A stretch of DNA of 64,000 bases from Sphingomonas sp. 37zxx. GTDB taxonomy: Bacteria > Pseudomonadota > Alphaproteobacteria > Sphingomonadales > Sphingomonadaceae. Shown one piece after another: positions 25,962 to 33,602 of this stretch (the first letter of the stretch is position 1; the number at the start of each line of letters is the position of its first letter). Location of the stretch: the NCBI RefSeq assembly GCF_000786205.1, contig NZ_JROH01000001.1, positions 176,370 to 240,369 of the forward strand, read 5' to 3'. A program made the translations under genes and the position numbers. Under the pieces are notes generated by a model. It ran no database searches. It was not told the DNA's origin and worked only from the letters and a program-made list of their open reading frames with translations.

Positions 25962-27605
25962 TTATTTCACCCCCGCCCGGCTCTTGTCGCGGATCGCGCG
26001 GAATTCGTCGCCGGCCACCCAGTTGGGCCACGCATCGCTCGTCGCCAGCGCGCGCCCGACGGCGTAGTACAGGTCGAGGTCGCGCTGCACCCCGTCCCAG
26101 CGCCATTTGGGATCGAACTCGTCCTTGGGGCCGTGATAGGCGTTTTTCTCATAGGCTGCGGCATAAGCCTCGCCCGCCGCGACGCCGCCTTCGACCAGAT
26201 CGTTGCCGCCATCGACATACAGCATCGGCACGCCATGCTTGGCGAGGCTGAAATGGTCCGATCGGTAATAATAGCCCTTTTCGGGGGTCGGCTCGGGGCT
26301 GGCGACGCGGCCCTGCGCCGCCAGCGCGCGGTTGAGGTAGCCGTCTAGCTCGGACTTGCCTGCGCCGACCACGGTCACGTTCTTCGCCGGGCCAGCCATT
26401 TGCAGTGCGTCCATATTGACCCCGCCGACGGTTCTGGCATGCGGATAGACCGGGTTGTCGCCATAATAAGCGCTGCCCAGCAGCCCCGATTCCTCCCCGG
26501 TTACCGCCAGGAACACCTGGCTGCGCGGCGTCGCGCCCGCTGCCGCATTGGCCTTGGCCAGCGCGACCAGCGCGGCGGTGCCCGTCGCATTGTCGATCGC
26601 GCCGTTGCAGATGTCGTCGCCATCGGGCGCAGCTTCACAGCGGCCGAGATGATCCCAATGCGCGGTATAGAGCACCACCTCGTCGGGTCGCGCGGTGCCC
26701 GGCAGGATACCGATCACGTTTTTCGAGGCGTGCTTGCGGACCTGATTGTCAAAGCTCACCGAAGCCTTCACGCCGGTCAGCGGCACCGGCTTGAACCCCT
26801 TGCGCGCGGCGGCGGCGGCGAGCTGATCGAAATCCTTGCCCGCGCCCGCGAACAGCGCCTTGGCCTGATCGAGCTGGATCCAGCCGATCGCCTTGCTCTC
26901 GCTCGCGCCGCCATCGGCGCTGTCGGCCAATTGCTGCGCGCCGGTCCAGCTCGACTGGACGACGTTCCAGCCATAGGCGGCGGGCGCGGTCTGGTGGACG
27001 ATGATCGCGGCGGCGGCACCCTGGCGCGCGGCTTCTTCATATTTGTAGGTCCAGCGGCCATAATAGGTCATCGCCCGCCCGCCGAAGTCGCCGGTCATGT
27101 CCTTGCTCGCCCAATCGGGATCGTTGATCAGGATGACGACGGTCTTCCCCTTCACATCGACCCCGGCATAGTCGTTCCACCCGCGCTCGGGCGCGTTGAC
27201 GCCATAGCCGACGAAGACGACGTCGGAGTCTTTCAGGTCGATGCGCGGCGTGACTCGATAGGTGCCGATCACCATTTGCGGGCCATAGGCTAGGCGCATC
27301 GGAGTCTTGCCGCCGGTGAAGGTCAGCGGCGATACGTTGCGCGCGGTGATTTCGACCAGCGGCACATCCTGGAACCATTCGCCCTGGTTGCCCGGCTCCA
27401 GCCCTGCCGCCTGAAATTGTTCGACGAGATAAGCGAGCGTCTTTTCCTCACCCTTGGTGCCCGGCGCGCGGCCTTCATATTCGTCCGACGACAGGGTCTT
27501 CACCGCATCGCGAAAGGTGTCGATCGGCACCGTCTGCGCGCTGGCGGCGGTCGAGGCGAGGAGGAGGCAGGCGAGGGGAAGGATCGCGGGGGGAAGGATA
27601 CGCAT
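25962..27605 (-). CDS. M28 family metallopeptidase with signal peptide (first copy)
   Basis: 547 residues from ATG at 27605; upstream in-frame residues have no signal sequence. A signal peptide ends near STAASA. A protease-associated (PA) insert fits about 130-230. The M28 zinc ligands are in YTAHWDHLG, GAIDNATGTAALVAL, TGEESGLLGSAYY and VNMDALQ, and the region ending YRSDHFSLAKHGVP is typical. The enzyme is predicted to be periplasmic. A second paralogue is at 43151, about 35 to 40% similar by eye in the motifs. Confidence 0.93.
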   Translation of the reverse strand: MRILPPAILPLACLLLASTAASAQTVPIDTFRDAVKTLSSDEYEGRAPGTKGEEKTLAYLVEQFQAAGLEPGNQGEWFQDVPLVEITARNVSPLTFTGGKTPMRLAYGPQMVIGTYRVTPRIDLKDSDVVFVGYGVNAPERGWNDYAGVDVKGKTVVILINDPDWASKDMTGDFGGRAMTYYGRWTYKYEEAARQGAAAAIIVHQTAPAAYGWNVVQSSWTGAQQLADSADGGASESKAIGWIQLDQAKALFAGAGKDFDQLAAAAARKGFKPVPLTGVKASVSFDNQVRKHASKNVIGILPGTARPDEVVLYTAHWDHLGRCEAAPDGDDICNGAIDNATGTAALVALAKANAAAGATPRSQVFLAVTGEESGLLGSAYYGDNPVYPHARTVGGVNMDALQMAGPAKNVTVVGAGKSELDGYLNRALAAQGRVASPEPTPEKGYYYRSDHFSLAKHGVPMLYVDGGNDLVEGGVAAGEAYAAAYEKNAYHGPKDEFDPKWRWDGVQRDLDLYYAVGRALATSDAWPNWVAGDEFRAIRDKSRAGVK

Positions 27606-27678
27606 CGGATACTCCGGCGGAAGGGGATGCGCGCGATGGTAGCCGCAGCGGGGGGCTTGTCCACACCTGCCCACCGAT

Positions 27679-27773
27679 CGTCATTCCCGCGAAGGCGGGA
27701 ATCCATGGTCTCGGACGTCGGCAATGAGCGGCAAGCTTCGCCTTTATGGATTCCCGCCTTCGCGGGAATGACG
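27679..27773. repeat. Inverted dispersed repeat (family B), copy 1
   Basis: The arms CGTCATTCCCGCGAAGGCGGGAATCCAT (27679-27706) and their complement (27746-27773) surround about 39 bases. Each arm contains its own small palindrome (TTCCCGCxxxxGCGGGAA). A second copy lies at 52365. The element is upstream of the M28 gene and downstream of rpsD. Confidence 0.92.
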
Positions 27774-27797
27774 AGGCAGGCGATTGCGCGCCGCATG

Positions 27798-27830
27798 AAA
27801 AAGGGCGGCACCTTTCGGCACCGCCCTTTT
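27798..27830 (-). terminator. Terminator after rpsD
   Basis: AAAAGGGCGG and CCGCCCTTTT form a 10-bp stem around a 13-base loop about 70 bases past the rpsD stop. Read on the minus strand the stem ends in a T run. Confidence 0.85.
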
Positions 27831-27900
27831 CCTGAAACTGCGTCGCGGCAAAGCTGCGCCGTCGCTCGGTGCCGGATTTAGCTGCGCTAAATCCCGTGCA

Positions 27901-28515
27901 TCAGCGCGAGTAGAATTCGACCACCAGATTCGGTTCCATCTTCACCGGATACGGCACCTCGTCGAGCGTCGGCACGCGGGTGAAGGTCACCTTGGCGTTG
28001 CCGTCGGGCGCGATGTAATCGGGGATGTCGCGCTCGGCCAGCGTCTGTGCTTCCATCACCAGCGCCATCTGCTGTGCCTTGCTGCCCAGCGAGATTTCGT
28101 CGCCCGGCTTGATCCGGCGCGAGGCGATGTTGCACTTCACGCCGTTCACGCGGATGTGGCCGTGGTTCACGATCTGGCGCGCCGAGAAGATCGTCGGTGC
28201 GAACTTGGCGCGATACACCACCATGTCGAGCCGCTGCTCGAGCAGGCCGATCAGCTTCTGGCTGGTATCGCCCTTCAGGCGTGCCGCCTCGACATAGGTC
28301 GAATGGAACTGCTTTTCGGTGACTTCGCCGTAATAGCCCTTGAGCTTCTGCTTGGCGCGAAGCTGGATGCCGAAGTCCGACACCTTGCCCTTGCGGCGCT
28401 GGCCGTGCTGGCCGGGGCCATATTCACGCTTGTTGACGGGCGATTTGGGACGACCCCAAATATTCTCGCCCATCCGCCGATCGAGCTTGTACTTGGCGCT
28501 GTTGCGCTTCGACAT
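27901..28515 (-). CDS. rpsD: 30S ribosomal protein S4
   Basis: 204 residues. It binds 16S rRNA early in 30S assembly. The N-terminal [20 protein letters not shown], the central [15 protein letters not shown], the S4 RNA-binding module ([24 protein letters not shown]) and the C-terminal [21 protein letters not shown] are all present. It stands apart from the alpha operon, as in many alphaproteobacteria, with its own terminator. Confidence 0.97.
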   Translation of the reverse strand: MSKRNSAKYKLDRRMGENIWGRPKSPVNKREYGPGQHGQRRKGKVSDFGIQLRAKQKLKGYYGEVTEKQFHSTYVEAARLKGDTSQKLIGLLEQRLDMVVYRAKFAPTIFSARQIVNHGHIRVNGVKCNIASRRIKPGDEISLGSKAQQMALVMEAQTLAERDIPDYIAPDGNAKVTFTRVPTLDEVPYPVKMEPNLVVEFYSR

Positions 28516-28741
28516 ACGTTAAGTCCTTGTAGCAATTGCGGTTGACCGCACGGCCGAATGCCATGCGATCCCGGTCGTCGCGCTGCTTGGATCGGCCTGA
28601 CCTTAAACGAAAAGTCATTGGGACCGGCAGGACCACCGCTTCACCGGGGTGCGGGGTCGATTGCGAAGCCGTGGCCGTTAGCGGCGAGGGGGCTGCGAGT
28701 CAAGCTGGACAGGCTGCGCCGCCTGCGCGAAAGCGGCGGGC

Positions 28742-29044
28742 ATGGCCGATATTCTTCCCCCCGCCGATTGCACCACCATGCGCGATGTTCGTGCCGGCGT
28801 CGATGCGCTCGACGCGCAACTGGTGGCGCTGCTCGCCACGCGCTTTGGCTATATGGACGCCGCCGCGCGCATCAAGCCCGAGCGCGGCCAGGTCCGCGAC
28901 GAAGCGCGCAAGGCGCAGGTGATCGCCAATGCGCAAGCGCATGCCCGCGACATGGGTGTGCCCGAGGCGGTGGTCGGCGAGTTGTGGGAACGGCTGGTCG
29001 AAGCGTCGATCGCCTATGAACTGGCGGCGTTCGACCGGCGCTAA
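28742..29044 (+). CDS. Chorismate mutase, AroQ type
   Basis: 100 residues, all helical, of the AroQ/PchB-like class. The arginine- and lysine-bearing helix (MRDVRAGVDALDAQLVALLATRF), RIKPERGQVRDEARKAQVIANA and the C-terminal ELWERLVEASIAYELAAFD fit the family. It rearranges chorismate to prephenate for Phe and Tyr synthesis, or belongs to isochorismate-pyruvate lyases, which share the fold. No aromatic pathway gene is adjacent. No signal peptide is seen, so it is cytosolic. Confidence 0.88.
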   Translation: MADILPPADCTTMRDVRAGVDALDAQLVALLATRFGYMDAAARIKPERGQVRDEARKAQVIANAQAHARDMGVPEAVVGELWERLVEASIAYELAAFDRR

Positions 29045-29050
29045 CCCGCG

Positions 29051-30115
29051 TCAGCGTTTTTGCGGCTTGGCCAAAGCGGTCAGCATCCCGCGCACCGTCC
29101 GCACCTCCTGCGCGCTCCAATTGGGCTTGGTCAGCAGCGTCCGCATCATCCGCTTGGTCACCGGGGTGCGATCGGGCGGGAAGAAATAGCCCGCCTCCTC
29201 CAGCATCGAATCCCATTGGCCGATCATGCCGTCGAGATCGGCCTGCAGCGCGGGCGGATCGGGCTCGATGCGCGATGGCTGCGCCAGCGCGACATGCTTC
29301 GACCATTCATACGCGACCACCATCACCGCTTGCGCCAGGTTGAGCGATCCGAATTCGGGGTTGATCGGCACGGTGATGATCGTCCGCGCGATCGCGACAT
29401 CGTCGCTGTCGAGCCCTGAACGCTCAGGCCCGAACAGGATCGCCGCGCGCGACGAATCGCTATGGATCGCCACCGCCGCCTGTTCGGGCGTCATGACGGG
29501 TTTGACGACGCCGCGCCGCCGCACCGTCGTCGCAAACACATGCGCGCAATCGGCGACCGCGTCGGCGACGCTGTCATAGACCGTCGCCTCGGCCAGCACG
29601 CGATCGGCCCCGCTGGCGGCCGGGCCGGCGCTGGGATTGGGCCAGCCGTCTCGCGGTGCCACTAGCCGCAGCTCGGTCAGCCCGAAATTGAGCATCGCCC
29701 GCGCCGCCTTGCCGATATTTTCGCCGAGCTGGGGGCGGACAAGGATGAGGACGGGGGGCGGGGCGAGTTGGGGTGCGGAATGATCCTCTTCCCCGTTCGT
29801 CCTGAGGTGGGGCTGAGCTTGTCGAAGACCCGTATCGAAGGACTTTTTCGCCAGCGCCTGCACCGCGGCCCAATCGCCGCGGATCAACGCCTCCTTCTTG
29901 GGACGCCCCCAGCCCTTAAGCTGCAACTCGACCTGCAACGCCTCGGCGCGAGAAGGAAAATCGGCCGACCACAGGAACTCGACCGGCAGCCGGGTCTGGG
30001 TATAGCCGGGCATTTCGCCCGCCTGATGCTGCGCGATCCGCCGTTCAAGGTTATCGGTGTGGCCGACATAATAATGTCCGTCGGAGCAGCGCAGAATATA
30101 GGTGTGGAATGCCAC
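29051..30115 (-). CDS. GIY-YIG nuclease domain fused through a repeat to a TrmJ-like RNA methyltransferase
   Basis: One open frame of 354 residues. Residues 1-85 are a GIY-YIG domain (TYILRCSDGHYYVGHTDNLERRI, EALQVELQLKGWGRPKKEALI), usually a separate protein of about 95 residues. Residues about 121-354 are a SpoU/TrmJ-type 2'-O-methyltransferase, with LVRPQLGENIGKAARAMLNF, ILFGPERSGL and NPEFGSLNLAQAV, and a helical C-terminal tail. Residues 91-109 are encoded by the dispersed family A repeat. No ATG or GTG start is visible between the modules, so the methyltransferase may depend on the fused frame. Confidence 0.85.
   Translation of the reverse strand: MAFHTYILRCSDGHYYVGHTDNLERRIAQHQAGEMPGYTQTRLPVEFLWSADFPSRAEALQVELQLKGWGRPKKEALIRGDWAAVQALAKKSFDTGLRQAQPHLRTNGEEDHSAPQLAPPPVLILVRPQLGENIGKAARAMLNFGLTELRLVAPRDGWPNPSAGPAASGADRVLAEATVYDSVADAVADCAHVFATTVRRRGVVKPVMTPEQAAVAIHSDSSRAAILFGPERSGLDSDDVAIARTIITVPINPEFGSLNLAQAVMVVAYEWSKHVALAQPSRIEPDPPALQADLDGMIGQWDSMLEEAGYFFPPDRTPVTKRMMRTLLTKPNWSAQEVRTVRGMLTALAKPQKR
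29791..29843. repeat. Dispersed repeat family A, single arm inside a gene
   Basis: The core GTTCGTCCTGAG...GAGCTTGTCGAAG...CGTATCGAAGGA matches one arm of the elements at 30203 and 43011. Here it lies within the fused GIY-YIG/methyltransferase gene and encodes its linker. Confidence 0.88.
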
Positions 30116-30202
30116 TCGCGGTCCTTCGATGCGCGGTTTGGATGGGGTGCTAAACGGTATGCGGCTTGCGGAAAAGAAGCCAGCGACAGCGTTTTTCCTC
30201 TC

Positions 30203-30323
30203 CGTTCGTCCTGAGTAGCCATTGAGCTTGTCGAAATGGCGTATCGAAGGACTGGGTCGCGTGGGGCAATGTCCTTCGATACGGGTCTTCGCCTTCGCTC
30301 AGCCCCACCTCAGGACGAACGGG
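30203..30323. repeat. Dispersed repeat family A, full inverted element
   Basis: Arms 30203-30253 (GTTCGTCCTGAG, GAGCTTGTCGAA, CGTATCGAAGGAC) and their complement (GTCCTTCGATACG, CTCAGGACGAAC, ending 30321) form a two-arm structure. It lies 88 bases upstream of the fusion gene and 17 bases beyond the nrdR stop. Confidence 0.92.
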
Positions 30324-30339
30324 GTAAGGAACGAACCCT

Positions 30340-30801
30340 TCACCCCCGCGCCACCTCGGTCACGCTGCCGGCGAATTCCTCGAAATCGCGTGCCTCGCGA
30401 AAGTCCTTATACACGCTCGCGAAGCGGATATACGCCACCGAATCGAGGCCCTTGAGCCCCTCCATCACCATCTCGCCGATCCGCTTCGTCCCCACCTCGG
30501 TCTCGCCCGAGGTTTCGAGCTGGCGCTGGATGCCCGATACCAATTGCTCGATCTGCGGCGCGGCGATCGGGCGCTTGCGGCAGGCGATCGAGATTGATCG
30601 GATCAGCTTTTCGCGGTCGAACGGTTCGCGGCGGTCCTCGCTCTTGAGCACCGACAGCTCGCGCAACTGAATCCGCTCGAACGTGGTGAAGCGCGCGCCG
30701 CAGGCCGAGCATTGACGACGGCGGCGGATCGCGCCGCCGTCCTCGCTCGGGCGGCTGTCCTTTACCTGGCTGTCTTCATGGGCGCAGAAAGGACAGCGCA
30801 T
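30340..30801 (-). CDS. nrdR: Transcriptional repressor NrdR
   Basis: 153 residues. NrdR binds ATP/dATP and represses ribonucleotide reductase genes through NrdR boxes. The zinc ribbon CPFC...CSAC is at the N-terminus ([22 protein letters not shown]), and the ATP-cone domain spans about 45-135 ([30 protein letters not shown]). It starts directly at the stop of the micro-protein gene and forms a glyA-micro-protein-nrdR transcript. Confidence 0.97.
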   Translation of the reverse strand: MRCPFCAHEDSQVKDSRPSEDGGAIRRRRQCSACGARFTTFERIQLRELSVLKSEDRREPFDREKLIRSISIACRKRPIAAPQIEQLVSGIQRQLETSGETEVGTKRIGEMVMEGLKGLDSVAYIRFASVYKDFREARDFEEFAGSVTEVARG

Positions 30802-30966
30802 TCAGACCCGCTTCTTGCCCTTGTAATACGCATAGCCAGCGCCGGCGGCAGCGCCGATGATCGGGCCGATGAACGGCACCGGGATCGCGATGACCGCACC
30901 CAATGCGCCCCATTTTGCCATGCTCTTGCCGAGCGTCTTGTCGATGCCGGTGTCGTTCTGGTTCAT
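30802..30966 (-). CDS. Glycine-zipper micro-protein between glyA and nrdR
   Basis: 54 residues from ATG at 30966, with GGAG about 8 bases upstream and the glyA stop 2 bases before. An amphipathic start (MNQNDTGIDKTLGKSM) leads to one hydrophobic segment, GALGAVIAIPVPFIGPIIGAAAGAGYAYY, rich in GxxxG spacing, and a basic tail KGKKRV. It is probably an inner-membrane peptide of glycine-zipper type. It is not a recognised family to me. Tight spacing to both neighbours supports expression. Confidence 0.75.
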   Translation of the reverse strand: MNQNDTGIDKTLGKSMAKWGALGAVIAIPVPFIGPIIGAAAGAGYAYYKGKKRV

Positions 30967-30968
30967 GT

Positions 30969-32282
30969 TCAAAGCTCCGGATAGATCGGGAAGCGCTCGC
31001 ACAATGCGCGCACCCTCAACCGAACGTCGGCCTCGACCGAAGGGTCCCCATGTTCGCCGTTCGCCGCCAGCGCGTCGAGCACGTCGGCGATCATGTTGCC
31101 GATCTCGCGGAACTCGGCGGTGCCAAAGCCGCGCGTGGTACCCGCGGGGCTGCCGACGCGGATGCCGCTGGTCTTCATCGGCGGCAGCGGATCGAACGGG
31201 ATGCCGTTCTTGTTGCAGGTGATCGCCGAACGCTCGAGCGCCTCGTCGGCGTCCTTGCCGGTCACCTTGAGCGGGGTCAGGTCGACCAGCGCCAGATGCG
31301 TGTCGGTGCCGCCCGAGACGAGGTCCGATCCGCGCTCTTTCAGCGTCGCCGCCAGCACCTTGGCGTTTTCGACCACGGCGGCGATATAGCTCTTATATTC
31401 GGGGCGAAGCGCCTCGCCGAACGCGACCGCCTTGGCGGCGATGACGTGCATCAGCGGGCCGCCCTGAAGGCCGGGGAACACCGCCGAGTTGAACTTCTTG
31501 GCCAGCGCCTCGTCATTGGTCATGATCATGCCGCCGCGCGGACCGCGCAGCGTCTTGTGCGTCGTCGTCGTCACGACATGCGCGTGGCCGAAGGGCGAGG
31601 GGTGATGCCCCGCCGCGACGATGCCCGAAAAATGCGCCATGTCGACCAGCAGATAGGCCCCGACTTCATCGGCGATCGCGCGAAACTTGGCGAAATCGAT
31701 CTGGCGCGGATAGGCCGAACCGCCGGCAAAGATCAGCTTGGGACGATGCTCCTTGGCCAATGCCTCGACCTGGTCGAAATCGATCAGGTGATCCTCGCGG
31801 CGAACGCCATATTGCACCGCGTTGAACCATTTGCCCGACTGCGCCGCCTTGGCACCGTGCGTCAAATGACCGCCGGCATCGAGGCTCATGCCCAGGATCG
31901 TGTCGCCGGGCTTGGCCAGCGCCAGCATCACCGCGCCATTGGCCTGCGCCCCCGAATGCGGCTGGACGTTGGCAAAGCCACACCCGAACAGCGCCTTGGC
32001 GCGCTCGATCGCCAGCGTCTCGACCTCGTCCGACGGCGCGCAGCCCTGATAATAGCGCTTGCCGGGATAGCCCTCGGCATATTTGTTGGTGAAGACCGAT
32101 CCTTGCGCCTGCAGCACCGCCTTCGACACGATGTTCTCGCTCGCGATCAGCTCGATCTGGTGGCGTTCGCGGTCCAGCTCATGCTCGATGCCCGCGAAGA
32201 TTTCGGGATCGCTCGAGGCGAGGTCGCGGGTGAAAAAGCCGTCGGGCTGAAGGTCGTGCAGGGTTTGCGGATTGGTGCTCAT
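30969..32282 (-). CDS. glyA: Serine hydroxymethyltransferase
   Basis: 437 residues. A PLP enzyme interconverting serine and glycine and loading one-carbon units on tetrahydrofolate. Lys243 in [13 protein letters not shown] carries PLP; the N-terminal [42 protein letters not shown] and VDMAHFSG motifs are complete. ATG at 32282 gives the usual N-terminus. A long hairpin lies in its leader. It heads a glyA-micro-protein-nrdR operon. Confidence 0.97.
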   Translation of the reverse strand: MSTNPQTLHDLQPDGFFTRDLASSDPEIFAGIEHELDRERHQIELIASENIVSKAVLQAQGSVFTNKYAEGYPGKRYYQGCAPSDEVETLAIERAKALFGCGFANVQPHSGAQANGAVMLALAKPGDTILGMSLDAGGHLTHGAKAAQSGKWFNAVQYGVRREDHLIDFDQVEALAKEHRPKLIFAGGSAYPRQIDFAKFRAIADEVGAYLLVDMAHFSGIVAAGHHPSPFGHAHVVTTTTHKTLRGPRGGMIMTNDEALAKKFNSAVFPGLQGGPLMHVIAAKAVAFGEALRPEYKSYIAAVVENAKVLAATLKERGSDLVSGGTDTHLALVDLTPLKVTGKDADEALERSAITCNKNGIPFDPLPPMKTSGIRVGSPAGTTRGFGTAEFREIGNMIADVLDALAANGEHGDPSVEADVRLRVRALCERFPIYPEL

Positions 32283-32304
32283 GCGGCGGTACCTTTCGGA
32301 TGGG

Positions 32305-32355
32305 CGCCAGCATCTGGAGCGGCGCACCGGTCGGCTGTGTCCTTAGATGCTGGCG
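32305..32355 (-). promoter_or_regulatory. Long hairpin in the glyA leader
   Basis: Two perfectly complementary 11-base arms (CGCCAGCATCT at 32305-32315 and AGATGCTGGCG at 32345-32355) surround a 29-base loop. Another three pairs (GGA/TCC) can extend the stem after a two-base bulge. It ends about 22 bases upstream of the glyA ATG. No U run is visible, and it does not match any riboswitch class that I recognise. Confidence 0.5.
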
Positions 32356-32385
32356 AAGCCGAACGCCACCCACCATTAAGGGGGT

Positions 32386-32871
32386 ATGCCCCAATCCGCC
32401 TCCCCGCCCGCCAGCCGCTTCGCCGCCATTCCCGCCAACGCCCGGTTGCTCGGCTTCGCGGGGCTGCTGCCGCAAATCGCTGCCTTCGCCGCGATCCTGC
32501 CGGGCAATCCTGAATGGGCGTTTTCGGCGCAGGCGCTGGCGTTCGCCTATGCCGCGATCATCTTCAGCTTTCTGGGTGGCCTGTGGTGGGGCCTTGCCGC
32601 CGCCGCGCCTGCCCATACCGCGCGCGGATGGGTGTTCGGCATGGCGGTGCTGCCGTCGCTGGTGGCGCTGGTGAGCACCATCCCCTGGGCGGTCGGGATG
32701 ACCTGGCCGGGGCCGTCGCTGATGCTGCTGGGATTGGGGATTGTCGGCAGTCTGGCGATCGATCGCCGGCTGGTGGCGGAAGGGATCGCGCCGCCATGGT
32801 GGATGACGCTGCGGGTGCCGCTGTCGCTGGGGCTGGGCGGGCTGACGCTGGCGATCGGGGTGATGAGCTAG
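32386..32871 (+). CDS. DUF3429-family membrane protein
   Basis: 161 residues with four or five hydrophobic helices (about 22-42, 50-75, 83-103, 108-125 and 140-158). The segment AAIIFSFLGGLWWGLA is the family signature of DUF3429. Function is unknown; the family is widespread in proteobacteria. The gene is convergent with rpiB, with a tandem repeat between them. Confidence 0.85.
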   Translation: MPQSASPPASRFAAIPANARLLGFAGLLPQIAAFAAILPGNPEWAFSAQALAFAYAAIIFSFLGGLWWGLAAAAPAHTARGWVFGMAVLPSLVALVSTIPWAVGMTWPGPSLMLLGLGIVGSLAIDRRLVAEGIAPPWWMTLRVPLSLGLGGLTLAIGVMS

Positions 32872-32885
32872 GCGCGTTTCCCCAG

Positions 32886-32934
32886 CCCGTTTTCCTGGCC
32901 CGTTTTCCTGGCCCGTTTTCCTGGCCCGTTTTCC
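32886..32934. repeat. 13-base tandem repeat, 3.8 copies
   Basis: CCCGTTTTCCTGG repeats at 32886, 32899 and 32912 with a 10-base partial at 32925. It lies in the 84-base gap between convergent DUF3429 and rpiB genes. There are no spacers, so it is not a CRISPR array. Confidence 0.95.
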
Positions 32935-32955
32935 CGCAACCCGTTTCGCGTTGCC

Positions 32956-33402
32956 CTAATCCCCCAGCACCGGCGCGCCCAGTTTGCCCACGCGCCGTGC
33001 ATGGCGCTCGCCGCCGAACTCGGTCGCCAAGAACGCCGCGACGCACGCCTTGGCCATCTCCACCCCCACCAGCCGCGCGCCCAGCGCGATGACATTGGCG
33101 TCGTTATGCTCGCGCGCCAACGCCGCCGACAGCGGTTCGTTGACCAATGCCGCGCGGCAGCCGGGGTGGCGGTTGACCGCGATCGAGATGCCGATCCCCG
33201 ATCCACACAAGGCGATGCCGATCGCATCGCTGCCAGCCACCGCTTGCGCCAGCCGATAGCCATAATCGGGATAGTCGACGCTCGCGCCGTCATGCGGCCC
33301 CAGATCGTCGACCGCATGGCCACCCTCGCGCAGCCAGCCTGCCAGTGCCGCCTTGAGCTCCAACGCGGCATGATCCGAAGCGATGATGATGTTGCGTTGC
33401 AC
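32956..33402 (-). CDS. rpiB: Ribose-5-phosphate isomerase B
   Basis: 148 residues on a GTG start. It interconverts ribose 5-phosphate and ribulose 5-phosphate. The N-terminal IIIASDHAALELK with the phosphate-binding Asp-His, VDDLGPHDGASVDYPDY and the catalytic Cys66 in ALCGSGIGISIAVNR with NVIALGAR are complete. It is the RpiB/LacAB class. Convergent with DUF3429. Confidence 0.95.
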   Translation of the reverse strand: MQRNIIIASDHAALELKAALAGWLREGGHAVDDLGPHDGASVDYPDYGYRLAQAVAGSDAIGIALCGSGIGISIAVNRHPGCRAALVNEPLSAALAREHNDANVIALGARLVGVEMAKACVAAFLATEFGGERHARRVGKLGAPVLGD

Positions 33403-33521
33403 GGGCGGGTTCTCTCAGGTTCGCGGGAATGCTGCGCGTATCTAGCTTCGAGCGATCGATAGCGCCACCACCCCCCGTGGACATATCGCCTTCACCCGCC
33501 GCGCCTGGCCCCGCGCCGGTG

Positions 33522-33552
33522 TTGACATCGAAGCGTCACACAGCATCACTAT
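33522..33552 (+). promoter_or_regulatory. Possible promoter of btaA
   Basis: TTGACA at 33522-33527 is a perfect -35 element; about 19 bases later CACTAT (33547-33552) is a weak -10. The btaA ATG lies 50 bases further on. No clear Pho box was found, although the segment GACATCGAAGCGTCACAC loosely resembles one. Confidence 0.35.
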
Positions 33553-33602
33553 CGGCGGTTGGATGCACGGACCCGTCCGCGCGCTTCCTTGAAGGATAGC
33601 CC

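Noticed and set aside
32886..32934. CRISPR array
   Set aside because: Units abut without spacers and no cas gene is in the window.
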